This document shows positions 7,459 through 15,573 of a DNA stretch of 64,000 bases, piece by piece. The stretch lies in contig NZ_AUMA01000006.1 of assembly GCF_000422565.1 (NCBI RefSeq), positions 248,001-312,000 on the forward strand, written 5' to 3'. Within the stretch, counting starts at the first letter, position 1. Each line of letters starts with the position of its first letter. The notes beneath the pieces were generated by a model. That model was given only the letters and a program-made list of their open reading frames with translations. It was not told the DNA's origin and did no database searches. This stretch comes from Desulfovibrio aminophilus DSM 12254 (GTDB taxonomy: Bacteria > Desulfobacterota > Desulfovibrionia > Desulfovibrionales > Desulfovibrionaceae). A program made the position numbers and the translations under genes.

Positions 7459-8817
7459 ATGAGCGGCCCCGGCCAGGACGGCGCGCGCCCGGACGAATAC
7501 TTCCGCGGCCTCAATCTGCTCCTGGCCGGGGCGGTGCCCCAAGCCGTCCGGCGCATCCTGGAAGTGGGGTGCGCCGAAGGCCGCCTGGGCGCCCATCTCA
7601 AATCGCTTGATCCCTCCCGCACGGTCATCGGCCTGGAACTGGAGCCCGGCCCGGCCGCCGAGGCCGCCAAGCGTCTGGACCGGGTCTTGGTCCAGGACGC
7701 CGAAGCTTCACTTGCTGACCTGGAACCCGGGAGCCTGGACTGCATCCTCTACGGCGACGTGCTGGAGCATTTTCGTGATCCTCTGAACGTACTGCTCCGG
7801 CACCGCGCCCTACTCGCGCCCGGGGGAACGGTTCTGTGCTGCGTGCCCAACGTGCAGCACCACACCCTGGCCTCTTCCCTGCTCCGAGGCGATTGGCAGC
7901 CCGAGGCCGCCGGGCTCCTGGATCGCGGACATCTGCGTTTCTTCTCCCATCTGAGTCTGCTGCGCATGTTTCTGGACGCCGGATTTCTGCCCGAGGTGGC
8001 GGCGGCCTTCAATGTCCCGGCGGCGGAGGGGTTCCATGCCGCGGCGCGGCCCCTGCTGGAGCACCTGGGATTGGACTCGGAGCGCCTCAAGCCGTTCCTG
8101 GACGTGGCCCAGTGGATCGTGCGCGCCATGTTGCCGTCCGCGGCTCCTGTCTGCGTCGTGCCGCCCCTGACCCTGGTCACTCGCTCCAGCGAGCCCGCCC
8201 TGCTCATGGCCAATCTTGGGCGCTCACCATGCCTTGGTCCTGGAACTCCCCACGAGCTTCTCGTATTCCCCGAGTCCATGCCGTTCGCCGAGGCTGCGCG
8301 TCGAGCCCTGGAATGCGCCCGGCATTCTCTCGTGCTGGTTCTCGATCAGAACGCCTATCTCCCCGTCGGTTTTCTGGAGCGTTTCCTGGGCGGGTGGAAC
8401 GCGGCGGAACAGCGCTTGGGTTCTCGGCCCTTAGCCGGTGTGCATGGCTGGTTCGTGGGCGAAAACGGCCTGGAAGAAGCTGGTCGTTTTGTGGATGGTT
8501 TGCGGCTCTGCGCCGGGACGACGGTTTTGCCCTGCCGCGCGCTGGCTCTGGACGGACCGCTTCTGGCCCTTCGCCGGGGGGAGGTGCCCGTGCCCGACCT
8601 CAGCCTGGGCCGTCATTGGGCTGTTGGGCTTTGCCTGGAAATGGGGCGGCGGGGACAGGGACCGCTGGTGCTCGACGCCCCCATGCATTGGGCCGCGGAC
8701 TTTCGTCCGTCGGCGGCCGCGGGTTCCCTCCGCGATGCCCACGCGTTGCGTGCCCGATATCCTGACATTCCTCCGGAACTCATGGACCGGCTTGGACCGA
8801 AGCCTGGCCGTCCTTGA
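7459..8817 (+). CDS. SAM-dependent methyltransferase fused to a degenerate glycosyltransferase-like domain
   Basis: A 452-residue two-part protein. Residues about 30-200 form a class-I methyltransferase: ILEVGCAEGRLG is the SAM loop, GLELEP the acidic motif-II strand, and LYGDVLEHFRDP the Methyltransf_11/23-type motif. Residues about 250-430 resemble the glycosyltransferase-2-like domain PF13712. LVLVLDQNAYLPVGFLERF occupies the place of the usual HQDVYLP segment, LAGVHGW follows, and DGPLLALRR matches the DGFFIAVRR-type segment. The expected nucleotide-sugar DxD and His are not preserved, so this half may be a non-catalytic scaffold. It starts 4 bases after argD. A role in modifying a surface glycan is inferred; the substrate is unknown. 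Confidence 0.7.
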   Translation: MSGPGQDGARPDEYFRGLNLLLAGAVPQAVRRILEVGCAEGRLGAHLKSLDPSRTVIGLELEPGPAAEAAKRLDRVLVQDAEASLADLEPGSLDCILYGDVLEHFRDPLNVLLRHRALLAPGGTVLCCVPNVQHHTLASSLLRGDWQPEAAGLLDRGHLRFFSHLSLLRMFLDAGFLPEVAAAFNVPAAEGFHAAARPLLEHLGLDSERLKPFLDVAQWIVRAMLPSAAPVCVVPPLTLVTRSSEPALLMANLGRSPCLGPGTPHELLVFPESMPFAEAARRALECARHSLVLVLDQNAYLPVGFLERFLGGWNAAEQRLGSRPLAGVHGWFVGENGLEEAGRFVDGLRLCAGTTVLPCRALALDGPLLALRRGEVPVPDLSLGRHWAVGLCLEMGRRGQGPLVLDAPMHWAADFRPSAAAGSLRDAHALRARYPDIPPELMDRLGPKPGRP

Positions 8818-8860
8818 CCGTGCAAGGCCCAGATCGTAAGATCATTCAAATGAGGACGCC

Positions 8861-9067
8861 ATGAGCATGACCGTGGCCGGGCTCGACAAGGAGCTCCCCT
8901 TTCCCCTCGGCTCCCAGGCCGCGCGGGAGCCGGCGGGCAAGCCGACAGCGCCGGAACATCCGACGATTTCCGAGCTTCACGCCCGGGATGAGCAGCAGCG
9001 TTTCACCACCACGGTGCAGCAGTTCATGTATAGCGGCAAGGGCTCCGTCATCGACGACCAGGTCTGA
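8861..9067 (+). CDS. small hypothetical protein (68 aa)
   Basis: A short reading frame with a good GAGGA ribosome-binding site nine bases before its ATG and a strong intrinsic terminator 25 bases after its stop, both arguing that it is a real gene. The product is soluble, proline- and charge-rich in the first half (APEHPTISELHARDEQ) and mixed in the second. It has no cysteines, no membrane segment and no signal peptide. I do not recognise a family. It closes the transcription unit that begins at dut, directly before prmA. Confidence 0.6.
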   Translation: MSMTVAGLDKELPFPLGSQAAREPAGKPTAPEHPTISELHARDEQQRFTTTVQQFMYSGKGSVIDDQV

Positions 9068-9091
9068 GGATCGGGTCGGCAGCGTAAACCC

Positions 9092-9124
9092 ACCGGGGCC
9101 GGGACGACCGGCCCCCGGTTTTTT
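9092..9124 (+). terminator. intrinsic terminator after the dut-argD unit
   Basis: A GC-rich hairpin (ACCGGGGCCGG, 9092-9102, against CCGGCCCCCGGT, 9108-9119, one bulged C) with a five-base loop is followed by six T residues. It closes the transcription unit ending in the 68-residue gene and separates it from prmA. Confidence 0.9.
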
Positions 9125-9151
9125 CAGGTCCGACGACGAGGTATACCGACC

Positions 9152-10015
9152 ATGACCGATCTTCTCCAGATACGCTTCTCCCTCCCCGCGCACGAAGTCG
9201 ATGCCTGCCAGGCCTTTCTGGCCGAGAACGTGCCGCATGGCTGGCAGGAGGACCAGGATGGCCCGGATGGAACGGCCTTCAGTCTCTATGTGGAGGACAG
9301 CCCCGCCGGTCGCGCCGTGGCCGAGGTCGTCTCCAGCCGCTGGCCCCAGGCCGGGGTCCAGGTCCAGGGCCGGGAGAAGGAAGACTGGGGCCGCGCCTGG
9401 ATGGAGTTCTTCGTGCCCCTGGAATGCGGGCAGCGCTTCGAGATTCTGCCGCCCTGGCTGGCGGACAAGGCCAATCCCGAACTGACCCCGGTGATCATCG
9501 AGCCCAAGATGGCCTTCGGTACGGGCCACCACCCCACCACGGCGCTCTGCCTGGAGGGCCTCTCCACCATCCTGGGCGATGGTGCCAGCTGGGAGGACAA
9601 ACACTTCCTGGACCTCGGCACCGGCTCGGGCATCTTGGCCATCGCCTTGTGCCGCCTGGGCATGACCGGTGTGGGGTTGGACATCGACCCCCTGGCCGTG
9701 GAATGCGCCGAGGAGAACGCGGCCCGCAACGGCGTGGGGGATAGGCTCTCCCTGGCCGTGGGCAGCATCGACGCCGTGGAGCCGGGGGTGCGTTTCGACC
9801 TCATCGTGGCCAACATCCTCTCCGGCCCGCTCATCGGCATGGCCCCGCTCATCGTGTCCCGACTGGCTCCGGGCGGGGCTCTGGTCCTCTCAGGCATTCT
9901 CGAGGAACAGGCCGACGCTGTGGCCGCGGCTTACGAGGCTCAGGGCCTGGGCCCGGCCGAGCGGAAGATTTCCGGCGAGTGGGCAGCCCTGACCTACGCC
10001 GGGGCATGCCGGTGA
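9152..10015 (+). CDS. prmA: ribosomal protein L11 methyltransferase
   Basis: A 287-residue PrmA-family enzyme that trimethylates lysines and the N-terminus of ribosomal protein L11. The N-terminal substrate-binding domain (about residues 1-100) is followed by the MAFGTGHHPTT linker block diagnostic of PrmA. Then come the class-I methyltransferase core with LDLGTGSGILAIA, and the NPPY-like catalytic motif as VANILSGPL. Length matches the family. ATG 9152 follows CGAGGT. Its last codons overlap the start of the endonuclease III homologue, so the two are translationally coupled. Confidence 0.93.
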   Translation: MTDLLQIRFSLPAHEVDACQAFLAENVPHGWQEDQDGPDGTAFSLYVEDSPAGRAVAEVVSSRWPQAGVQVQGREKEDWGRAWMEFFVPLECGQRFEILPPWLADKANPELTPVIIEPKMAFGTGHHPTTALCLEGLSTILGDGASWEDKHFLDLGTGSGILAIALCRLGMTGVGLDIDPLAVECAEENAARNGVGDRLSLAVGSIDAVEPGVRFDLIVANILSGPLIGMAPLIVSRLAPGGALVLSGILEEQADAVAAAYEAQGLGPAERKISGEWAALTYAGACR

Positions 10016-10671
10016 AGCGTCTCAACCTGCTTCTGAACATCCATCACGCCATGCTCGCGACCCTGGGTCCGAGCAACTGGTGGCCCGGCGAGACGCCGTT
10101 CGAGGTGGCCGTGGGCGCCATCCTGACCCAGAACACGAACTGGGGGAACGTGGAGAAGGCCATCGCCAACCTCAAGAACGAAGGAGCCCTGGAGCCCAAG
10201 ACGCTCTACCGTCTGCCGCGTGAGCGCCTGGAGGAATGCCTGCGTCCCGCCGGGTACTTTCGGCTCAAGGCCACCAGGTTGCGCAACTTTCTCGAATTTC
10301 TCAAGGACGAGGCGGGCCTCAGCATGGAGGCCCTGGTCGGCCGCGACCTTCCCGGCCTGCGGGAGCGTCTCCTGGCGGTCAAGGGCATCGGTCCGGAAAC
10401 CGCCGACTCCATTTTGCTCTACGCCCTGGACGCCCCAGTCTTCGTGATCGACGCCTACACCCAGCGCATCTTCTCCCGCCACGGCCTGCTTCCCGAGGAC
10501 AGCGACTACCATGAAATTCAGTCTCTGTTCATGGACGCCCTGCCCCGGGACGCCGCCCTGTTCAATGAGTATCACGCCCTCATCGTGCGCACGGCCAAGC
10601 AGTGGTGCGTGAAGAAGACGCCCCGCTGCGACAGCGGCTGCCCCCTGGCTCCCTTCCTGGAGGCCCGTTGA
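10006..10671 (+). CDS. endonuclease III-family DNA glycosylase with altered Fe-S loop
   Basis: A 221-residue HhH-GPD base-excision repair protein. The helix-hairpin-helix LAVKGIGPETADSILLYA (about residues 125-143) is followed by VIDAYTQRI containing the catalytic Asp. The Fe-S loop is atypical. The Nth consensus is C-x6-C-x2-C-x5-C, whereas this protein has C-x6-C-x3-C and then ends without a fourth cysteine, so a standard [4Fe-4S] cluster may be lost. The lysine of bifunctional Nth enzymes is not obvious in the HhH, suggesting a monofunctional glycosylase of the MagIII/Mig-like branch. The start overlaps the prmA stop; its own stop overlaps the next ATG (TGATG). Confidence 0.8.
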   Translation: MPVKRLNLLLNIHHAMLATLGPSNWWPGETPFEVAVGAILTQNTNWGNVEKAIANLKNEGALEPKTLYRLPRERLEECLRPAGYFRLKATRLRNFLEFLKDEAGLSMEALVGRDLPGLRERLLAVKGIGPETADSILLYALDAPVFVIDAYTQRIFSRHGLLPEDSDYHEIQSLFMDALPRDAALFNEYHALIVRTAKQWCVKKTPRCDSGCPLAPFLEAR

Positions 10672-11765
10672 TGTCGCGCCGGGCTCTGCTCGCCCTGCTC
10701 TGCCTGTTTTTGTCCCTTCAGCCCGCCTTGGCCCAGGAGGTGAACGAGGATCTGCGCGGCCGGGAGGAACAGGCCGCCCGGACGCGGGAGGAGGTGGCCC
10801 GTCTGGCCGCCCGGGAAAAGGATTTGAGCGGCAGGATCGCGGCCATCGAGGGACGTGTGCGCTCGGCCGAAAAGGAGATCGCCGCGCGGGAACGCAAGCT
10901 GGAGGCGATCCGCGCCGAGGAGCGCAAGACCCGGGAGGAGCACGCCATGCTGAGCGCCCGCAAGGCCGCCATCGTGGCCGACCTGAAACGTTTGCTGCAG
11001 GGCGTTTGGCCGGTGCACGTGAAGAACCTCCAGAGCCGCTTCCAAGGCCTGTCTTCCTGGGAAGCCTTGGACCGCCGCTTCACCTGGATGAGCCACGTCT
11101 ACGCCGCCACTCGCGACAAGCTGGAGGAGGCCCGGCAGGCCCAATTGCGCATCGCAGCCAACCTTGAGCGGCAGAAGCGCCTCGCCTCCGAGGCCGAGGC
11201 CCAACTGGCCCAGGTGAACAAGGCCAAGGACGCGCTCCTGCGCGAACGCCTGGAATTGCGGCGGGTTCTGGCCCAGGTGCGCGACGAGCGCCGGGATCTG
11301 GAAACCGAGCTGGCGGCCATCCTTCAGACCATCAAGGAGTTGCGCTACCAGGAAGGGCCGGTGGGCGGACGGCGCATCGAGGGCTTCAAGGGCAGGCTGC
11401 CCTGGCCCGCCAAGGGCGCGACAGTGGCCCGCTTCGACGCCTCGGCCCGGCCTCCGCGCAACGGATTAGGCTTGAGCCTACCGGAGGGCGCGCCGGTGCG
11501 CGCCGTGTTCTGGGGCAAGGTGATGCACAACGATGTTCTGCGCGGATTCGGCCGGGTGGTCATTCTCTATCACGGCGGCGACTATTACAGCCTCTATGCC
11601 TTTCTGGCCGATTCCGACCTGCGCCCGGGGCAGGAGGTGGAGAAGGACGAGACCGTGGGCTCGGCCGGTTATTACCCGGACGCCAAGGGTCCAGGACTTT
11701 ATTTTGAATTGCGTTTTCACCAGAAACCCATTAATCCGGACGCGTGGCTGAACGCCGCGCCGTAA
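10671..11765 (+). CDS. envC: EnvC-like periplasmic coiled-coil/degenerate M23 protein (murein hydrolase activator)
   Basis: A 364-residue secreted protein: a signal peptide (about residues 1-23, ending ALAQE), a long charged coiled coil (about 25-215), and a C-terminal LytM/M23 domain. The M23 metal ligands are missing: the usual HxGxD position reads RNGLGL and the HxH region reads YYSLYAFL, as in E. coli EnvC (SLYGY). Such degenerate proteins activate amidases during cell separation rather than cleave peptidoglycan themselves. Start at ATG 10671 overlaps the preceding stop codon. It is followed by a C-terminal processing protease and a divergent polysaccharide deacetylase, the common envC-ctpA-yibQ arrangement. 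Confidence 0.85.
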   Translation: MSRRALLALLCLFLSLQPALAQEVNEDLRGREEQAARTREEVARLAAREKDLSGRIAAIEGRVRSAEKEIAARERKLEAIRAEERKTREEHAMLSARKAAIVADLKRLLQGVWPVHVKNLQSRFQGLSSWEALDRRFTWMSHVYAATRDKLEEARQAQLRIAANLERQKRLASEAEAQLAQVNKAKDALLRERLELRRVLAQVRDERRDLETELAAILQTIKELRYQEGPVGGRRIEGFKGRLPWPAKGATVARFDASARPPRNGLGLSLPEGAPVRAVFWGKVMHNDVLRGFGRVVILYHGGDYYSLYAFLADSDLRPGQEVEKDETVGSAGYYPDAKGPGLYFELRFHQKPINPDAWLNAAP

Positions 11766-11808
11766 CGCCGCCGGCCTGATCTCCGGCCTCCCGGGAGGAT
11801 ACCTCATT

Positions 11809-13086
11809 ATGCGCGTTTTTCTTTGGATCGGCACTCTGCTGCTCCTGTTCGTCCTGGCCGTCGCGCCTCTTTCCAGCCAGGCCGTGGGCGACAACTCCTT
11901 CGAGGCGCTGAAGCGTTTCAGCCAGGTCATGGACATCGTGGAGAACCATTATGTCCAGGAGATTCCCCGCTCCACGCTCATTGAGGACGCCATCAAGGGC
12001 ATGTTGGAGCAGTTGGACCCGCATTCCACCTATCTGAACAAGGATGACTTCAAGGACATCCAGGTCAGCACCAGCGGGGAATTCTCCGGCATCGGCATCG
12101 AGATTTCCCTGGAGCAGGGCCGCCTGACGGTCATCTCGCCCATCGAGGACACCCCGGCGGACAAGGCCGGACTGAAGAGCGGCGACATCATCCTGGAAAT
12201 CGACGGTCAGTCCACCCAGGACATCACTCTCACCGAGGCCGTGAAGCGCATCCGCGGCGCCAAGGGCTCCACGGTCAAGCTGGTCATCCTGCATAAGGGC
12301 TCCAACAAGCCGACTACCGTGCCCATCGTGCGCGGCACCATTCCGATCCACAGCGTGAAGACCCAGGAGCTGGAATCCGGCTATCTTTATGTGCGTCTGA
12401 CCCGCTTCAACGAGAACACCACCCGCGACCTGCTTGACAGGCTCAAGGACTACAAGGCCAAGAAGCAGATCAAGGGCTTGGTTCTCGACCTGCGCAACAA
12501 TCCCGGCGGCTTGTTGGATCAGGCCGTGTCCGTGGCCGACGCCTTCCTGTCCGAGGGTCTCGTGGTCTACATCCAGGGCCGCGACGCCGGTCAGCGCAAG
12601 GACTTCCCGGCCACCCGCGGACCCGAGGACGTGGCCGCCCCCATGGTCACGCTCATCAACCCCGGCTCGGCATCGGCCTCGGAGATCGTGGCCGGAGCCC
12701 TGCAGGATCACAAGCGCGCGCTGCTTCTGGGCGAGCGTTCCTTCGGCAAGGGCTCGGTGCAGACCGTGATCCCGCTCTCCGACGGCACGGGCATCAAGCT
12801 GACCACGGCGCTTTACTACACGCCCAACGGCCGCTCCATCCAGGCCGAGGGCATCGTGCCCGATCTGGAAGTGCCTTTCGTCCCGGCCGAAGAGGACAAA
12901 GACGGCGACAACCGCTTCACCCTGCGCGAACAGGATCTGTCCCGCCATCTGCAGAACAACGGCGGCGGCAAGTCCAAGGACAACGAGACGAGCAAGGAGG
13001 CCGGCGAGATGCTGGGCCGCGACAATCAGTTGCGTCTGGCCCTCGAACTGGTCAAGAAATTGCCGACCATCAGGCAGATCCGCTAG
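11809..13086 (+). CDS. ctpA: carboxyl-terminal processing protease (S41, PDZ)
   Basis: A 425-residue periplasmic serine protease of family S41A. A signal peptide or anchor occupies residues 1-25 and an N-terminal helical region follows. A PDZ domain spans about 80-165 (GIGIEI, DTPADKAGLKSGDIILEI). The catalytic core has the SASASE nucleophile region (Ser289 by spacing) and the general-base lysine in SFGKGSVQ (Lys314), 25 residues apart as in E. coli Prc. It starts at ATG 11809 behind GGGAGG. It lies between the EnvC-like activator and the polysaccharide deacetylase, so it probably trims envelope or division proteins; substrates are not predictable. Confidence 0.93.
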   Translation: MRVFLWIGTLLLLFVLAVAPLSSQAVGDNSFEALKRFSQVMDIVENHYVQEIPRSTLIEDAIKGMLEQLDPHSTYLNKDDFKDIQVSTSGEFSGIGIEISLEQGRLTVISPIEDTPADKAGLKSGDIILEIDGQSTQDITLTEAVKRIRGAKGSTVKLVILHKGSNKPTTVPIVRGTIPIHSVKTQELESGYLYVRLTRFNENTTRDLLDRLKDYKAKKQIKGLVLDLRNNPGGLLDQAVSVADAFLSEGLVVYIQGRDAGQRKDFPATRGPEDVAAPMVTLINPGSASASEIVAGALQDHKRALLLGERSFGKGSVQTVIPLSDGTGIKLTTALYYTPNGRSIQAEGIVPDLEVPFVPAEEDKDGDNRFTLREQDLSRHLQNNGGGKSKDNETSKEAGEMLGRDNQLRLALELVKKLPTIRQIR

Positions 13087-13101
13087 GCGAAACGCTTCCG
13101 C

Positions 13102-14325
13102 ATGGACGAACCGACCCCGGAACTGGACGAACAGGAACGGGCGCGGGCCGGGATACTTTCCCGGCTGACGCGCCCGATTCCTTTTGCACTCGCGGCGGTG
13201 AGCGCGGCGGCGCTGCTGTCGCTTCTCCTTTGGCTGTTCTTTTTCCGTTCGCCCGAGCCGGAACCAGCTGTCGCACCCTCCGAGGACCGGCATCCCCCGG
13301 TCGTTCTCTATGAGGAGACCGCCGCCTGGGATCTGGAGGACAAGGTCAAGCAGGCCGACCTGGCCCTACTGGAGACGATGCGCTCCCTGGGAGGCGGCAA
13401 CGTGTCCATGCGTCTGCTGGACGCCCAGGTCCGTCACCACGGCGAGGAAGACTACCACTTCCAGTCCCTGCGTCTGGGCGTGGGCCGCAAGGGTGCCGAG
13501 TTCCTCGACTCCTTCCGCTCGATTCTGGCGGCCCGTCTGCCCGAGGCTCAGCTGGGCGAAGGCTCGGCCGGACTCGTGACGGTGAGCATCGACGGCGTGC
13601 TGACGCATGAGCTGCACGTGGACGGCGTCAAGGAGAAGGAAAAGGAGCTGCCGCCCCCCAGCGTGCCCGGGCCCAAGCTGACCATCGTCATCGACGACAT
13701 GGGGGAGCACGCGGAATTCGCCCGAGCCCTGGCGCGACTGTCCTTCCCCGTGACCTTTTCCATCTGGCCCAACGCCGGGCAGAGCCGCGAGACGGCGGCC
13801 GTGGCCCGCAAGGCCGGCCGCGAGGTGCTGGCGCACGTGCCCATGCAGCCCAAAGGCTGGCCCGGCATCAACCCCGGCCCGCAGGCCCTTTACGTGAGCA
13901 TGGACGCCGACGAGATCCGCCAGACCCTGCGCCGCAACCTGGATCGCCTGCCCGAGGCCGTTGGCATCAACAATCACATGGGCTCACGTTTCACCGAGTC
14001 CGCCCCCGGTATGGGTGCGGTCATGGACGTGCTGGCTGAGCGTGGGCTCTTCTACCTCGACAGCGTGACCTCGCCTCGCAGCGTGGGCGCCGCCGAGGCC
14101 CGCCAGGCCGGGTTGCGGGCCTTCAAGCGCGATGTGTTCCTGGACAACGAACGCAACGTGCAGGCCATCATCCACCAGCTCCGGCTGACGGAATCCCTCG
14201 CCCGACGCAACGGCCGGGCCATCGCCATCGGCCATCCCCACCCTGAGACCCTGGAAGCCCTTGCCCAGTGGGCCAAGGACCGCGACGGCCGCATCGCCGT
14301 GGTTCCACTCTCGGGCTTGCGCTAG
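13102..14325 (+). CDS. divergent polysaccharide deacetylase family protein (YibQ-like)
   Basis: A 407-residue protein with one N-terminal membrane span (about residues 25-48) placing the rest in the periplasm. A variable region of about 150 residues follows, then the DUF610/PF04748 divergent NodB-like deacetylase domain (about 190-405). Seen motifs: KLTIVIDDMG at the start of the barrel, TFSIWPN, HVPMQP, GINNHMGS and the C-terminal IAIGHPHPET. The family is usually linked to envC/ctpA and peptidoglycan remodelling, and this gene follows ctpA by 15 bases, so it completes that operon. Enzymatic activity has not been shown for most members, so the deacetylase name is structural. Confidence 0.88.
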   Translation: MDEPTPELDEQERARAGILSRLTRPIPFALAAVSAAALLSLLLWLFFFRSPEPEPAVAPSEDRHPPVVLYEETAAWDLEDKVKQADLALLETMRSLGGGNVSMRLLDAQVRHHGEEDYHFQSLRLGVGRKGAEFLDSFRSILAARLPEAQLGEGSAGLVTVSIDGVLTHELHVDGVKEKEKELPPPSVPGPKLTIVIDDMGEHAEFARALARLSFPVTFSIWPNAGQSRETAAVARKAGREVLAHVPMQPKGWPGINPGPQALYVSMDADEIRQTLRRNLDRLPEAVGINNHMGSRFTESAPGMGAVMDVLAERGLFYLDSVTSPRSVGAAEARQAGLRAFKRDVFLDNERNVQAIIHQLRLTESLARRNGRAIAIGHPHPETLEALAQWAKDRDGRIAVVPLSGLR

Positions 14326-14390
14326 GGCGCGCTTGCCTTCCCGGCTTCGCCGGGCTACATGTAAAGAAAGGTTCGCACTCCCGGCTTTCC

Positions 14391-14406
14391 TGGCCCGCTT
14401 CTTGCT
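14391..14406 (+). promoter_or_regulatory. sigma-54 (-24/-12) promoter upstream of fliM
   Basis: TGGCCCG-N4-TTGCT matches the RpoN consensus TGGCACG-N4-TTGCW at every position but one, with exact GG/GC spacing. Transcription would start near 14418, about 78 bases before the fliM ATG. rpoN itself is at 53-54.6 kb in this window. Flagellar genes are commonly sigma-54 driven, so the context fits. Confidence 0.65.
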
Positions 14407-14495
14407 TGATTTCCGCGCCAAGGGGTCGGCGCGGCCGGTTTTTTTGACGCGTCGGCGGGATACGGACTGCAACCCGCAAGGATCGAAGCCGAACC

Positions 14496-15473
14496 ATGAG
14501 CAAGATTCTCGAACAGGATGAAGTAGATGCGTTGCTGCGGGGCCTCTCCGGAGGTGACGTCGAAACGGAGTCCGACCTGCCGGAGGACGACTCCGGCGTC
14601 GTTTCCTTCGACCTCGCCAACCAGGATCGCATCATCCGCGGCCGCATGCCGGTCCTTGAGATCGTCAATGACCGCTTCGCCCGCCTCTACACCAACGCCC
14701 TGGCCAACACCATGCGCAAGCGCGTGGACATCAACCCCATCTCCATCGACATGTCCAAGTTCGGGGACTTCATGCGCTCCCTGCCCGTGCCCACGAGCAT
14801 CTCCATCTTCAAGATGGAGCCCCTGCGCGGCAACGCGCTCCTCGTGGTGGACTCGCGCCTAGTCTTCGCCTTGGTGGAGAACTTCTTCGGCGGCGCGGGC
14901 AGCCAGCCCAAGGTCGAGGGTCGCGATTTCACGCCCATCGAGCAGGCCATCGTGGACCGGGTGGTCAAGATCGCCCTCTCCAACATGGAGGACTCCTGGA
15001 AGCCGGTGCATGAAGTGCACATCGAGATGATCCGCTCGGAGGTCAACCCCCAGTTCGCGGCCATCGTCCCGCCCAGCGACGTGGTCATCGTGATCACCTT
15101 CGAGGTGGAGCTGGAGAACGCCATCGGTTCGCTCATCTGCTGCCTGCCCTACGCGACCATGGAGCCCATCCGGGCCAAGCTGCACGCCTCCTTCCAGTCC
15201 GAGCGCCTGGAAGTGGACCACGCCTGGATCAGCCGTTTCAAGGAGCGGCTCATGGAAACCCCGGTGGACATGCTCGTGCGCCTGGGCCGGACCAAGATCA
15301 CCGGCCGCCAGCTCCTCCAGCTTCAAGTGGGCGACATCCTCCTCCTGGACACGGACGAGGACGACCTCCTGGAGGCCGAGATCGAGAGCGTGCGCAAGTT
15401 CTACGGCATCCCGGGCCGGGTCAAGGGCAACAAGGCCTTCCAGGTCATCAAGGAAGAACCCATCCGTTTCTAG
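14496..15473 (+). CDS. fliM: flagellar motor switch protein FliM
   Basis: A 325-residue C-ring protein that binds phospho-CheY and sets motor direction. The N-terminal CheY-binding peptide is clear (ILEQDEVDALLRG). The middle CheC-like domain spans about residues 45-230. The C-terminal SpoA/FliN-like domain (about 245-320) has DMLVRLGRTKITGRQLLQL. Length is typical. The ATG follows AAGGAT. No other flagellar gene is adjacent: it lies between a polysaccharide deacetylase and an ABC transporter. It appears to have its own sigma-54 promoter. Confidence 0.95.
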   Translation: MSKILEQDEVDALLRGLSGGDVETESDLPEDDSGVVSFDLANQDRIIRGRMPVLEIVNDRFARLYTNALANTMRKRVDINPISIDMSKFGDFMRSLPVPTSISIFKMEPLRGNALLVVDSRLVFALVENFFGGAGSQPKVEGRDFTPIEQAIVDRVVKIALSNMEDSWKPVHEVHIEMIRSEVNPQFAAIVPPSDVVIVITFEVELENAIGSLICCLPYATMEPIRAKLHASFQSERLEVDHAWISRFKERLMETPVDMLVRLGRTKITGRQLLQLQVGDILLLDTDEDDLLEAEIESVRKFYGIPGRVKGNKAFQVIKEEPIRF

Positions 15474-15573
15474 GCCGCCTGACCGGGTGGGAGCCATCCG
15501 GTTCCCGCCGCCTCTTGACGTCGGGTCGCAAATGCGGCTTCATGCGCCGACCGAATCCAACCGGAGGGCTCTC

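Noticed and set aside
14340-14354. Hairpin CCCGGC-TTC-GCCGGG after the polysaccharide deacetylase gene.
   Set aside because: Short stem with no T-run, and it precedes the sigma-54 element; too weak to call a terminator. Likewise a 4-bp stem before seven T residues at about 14427-14447.
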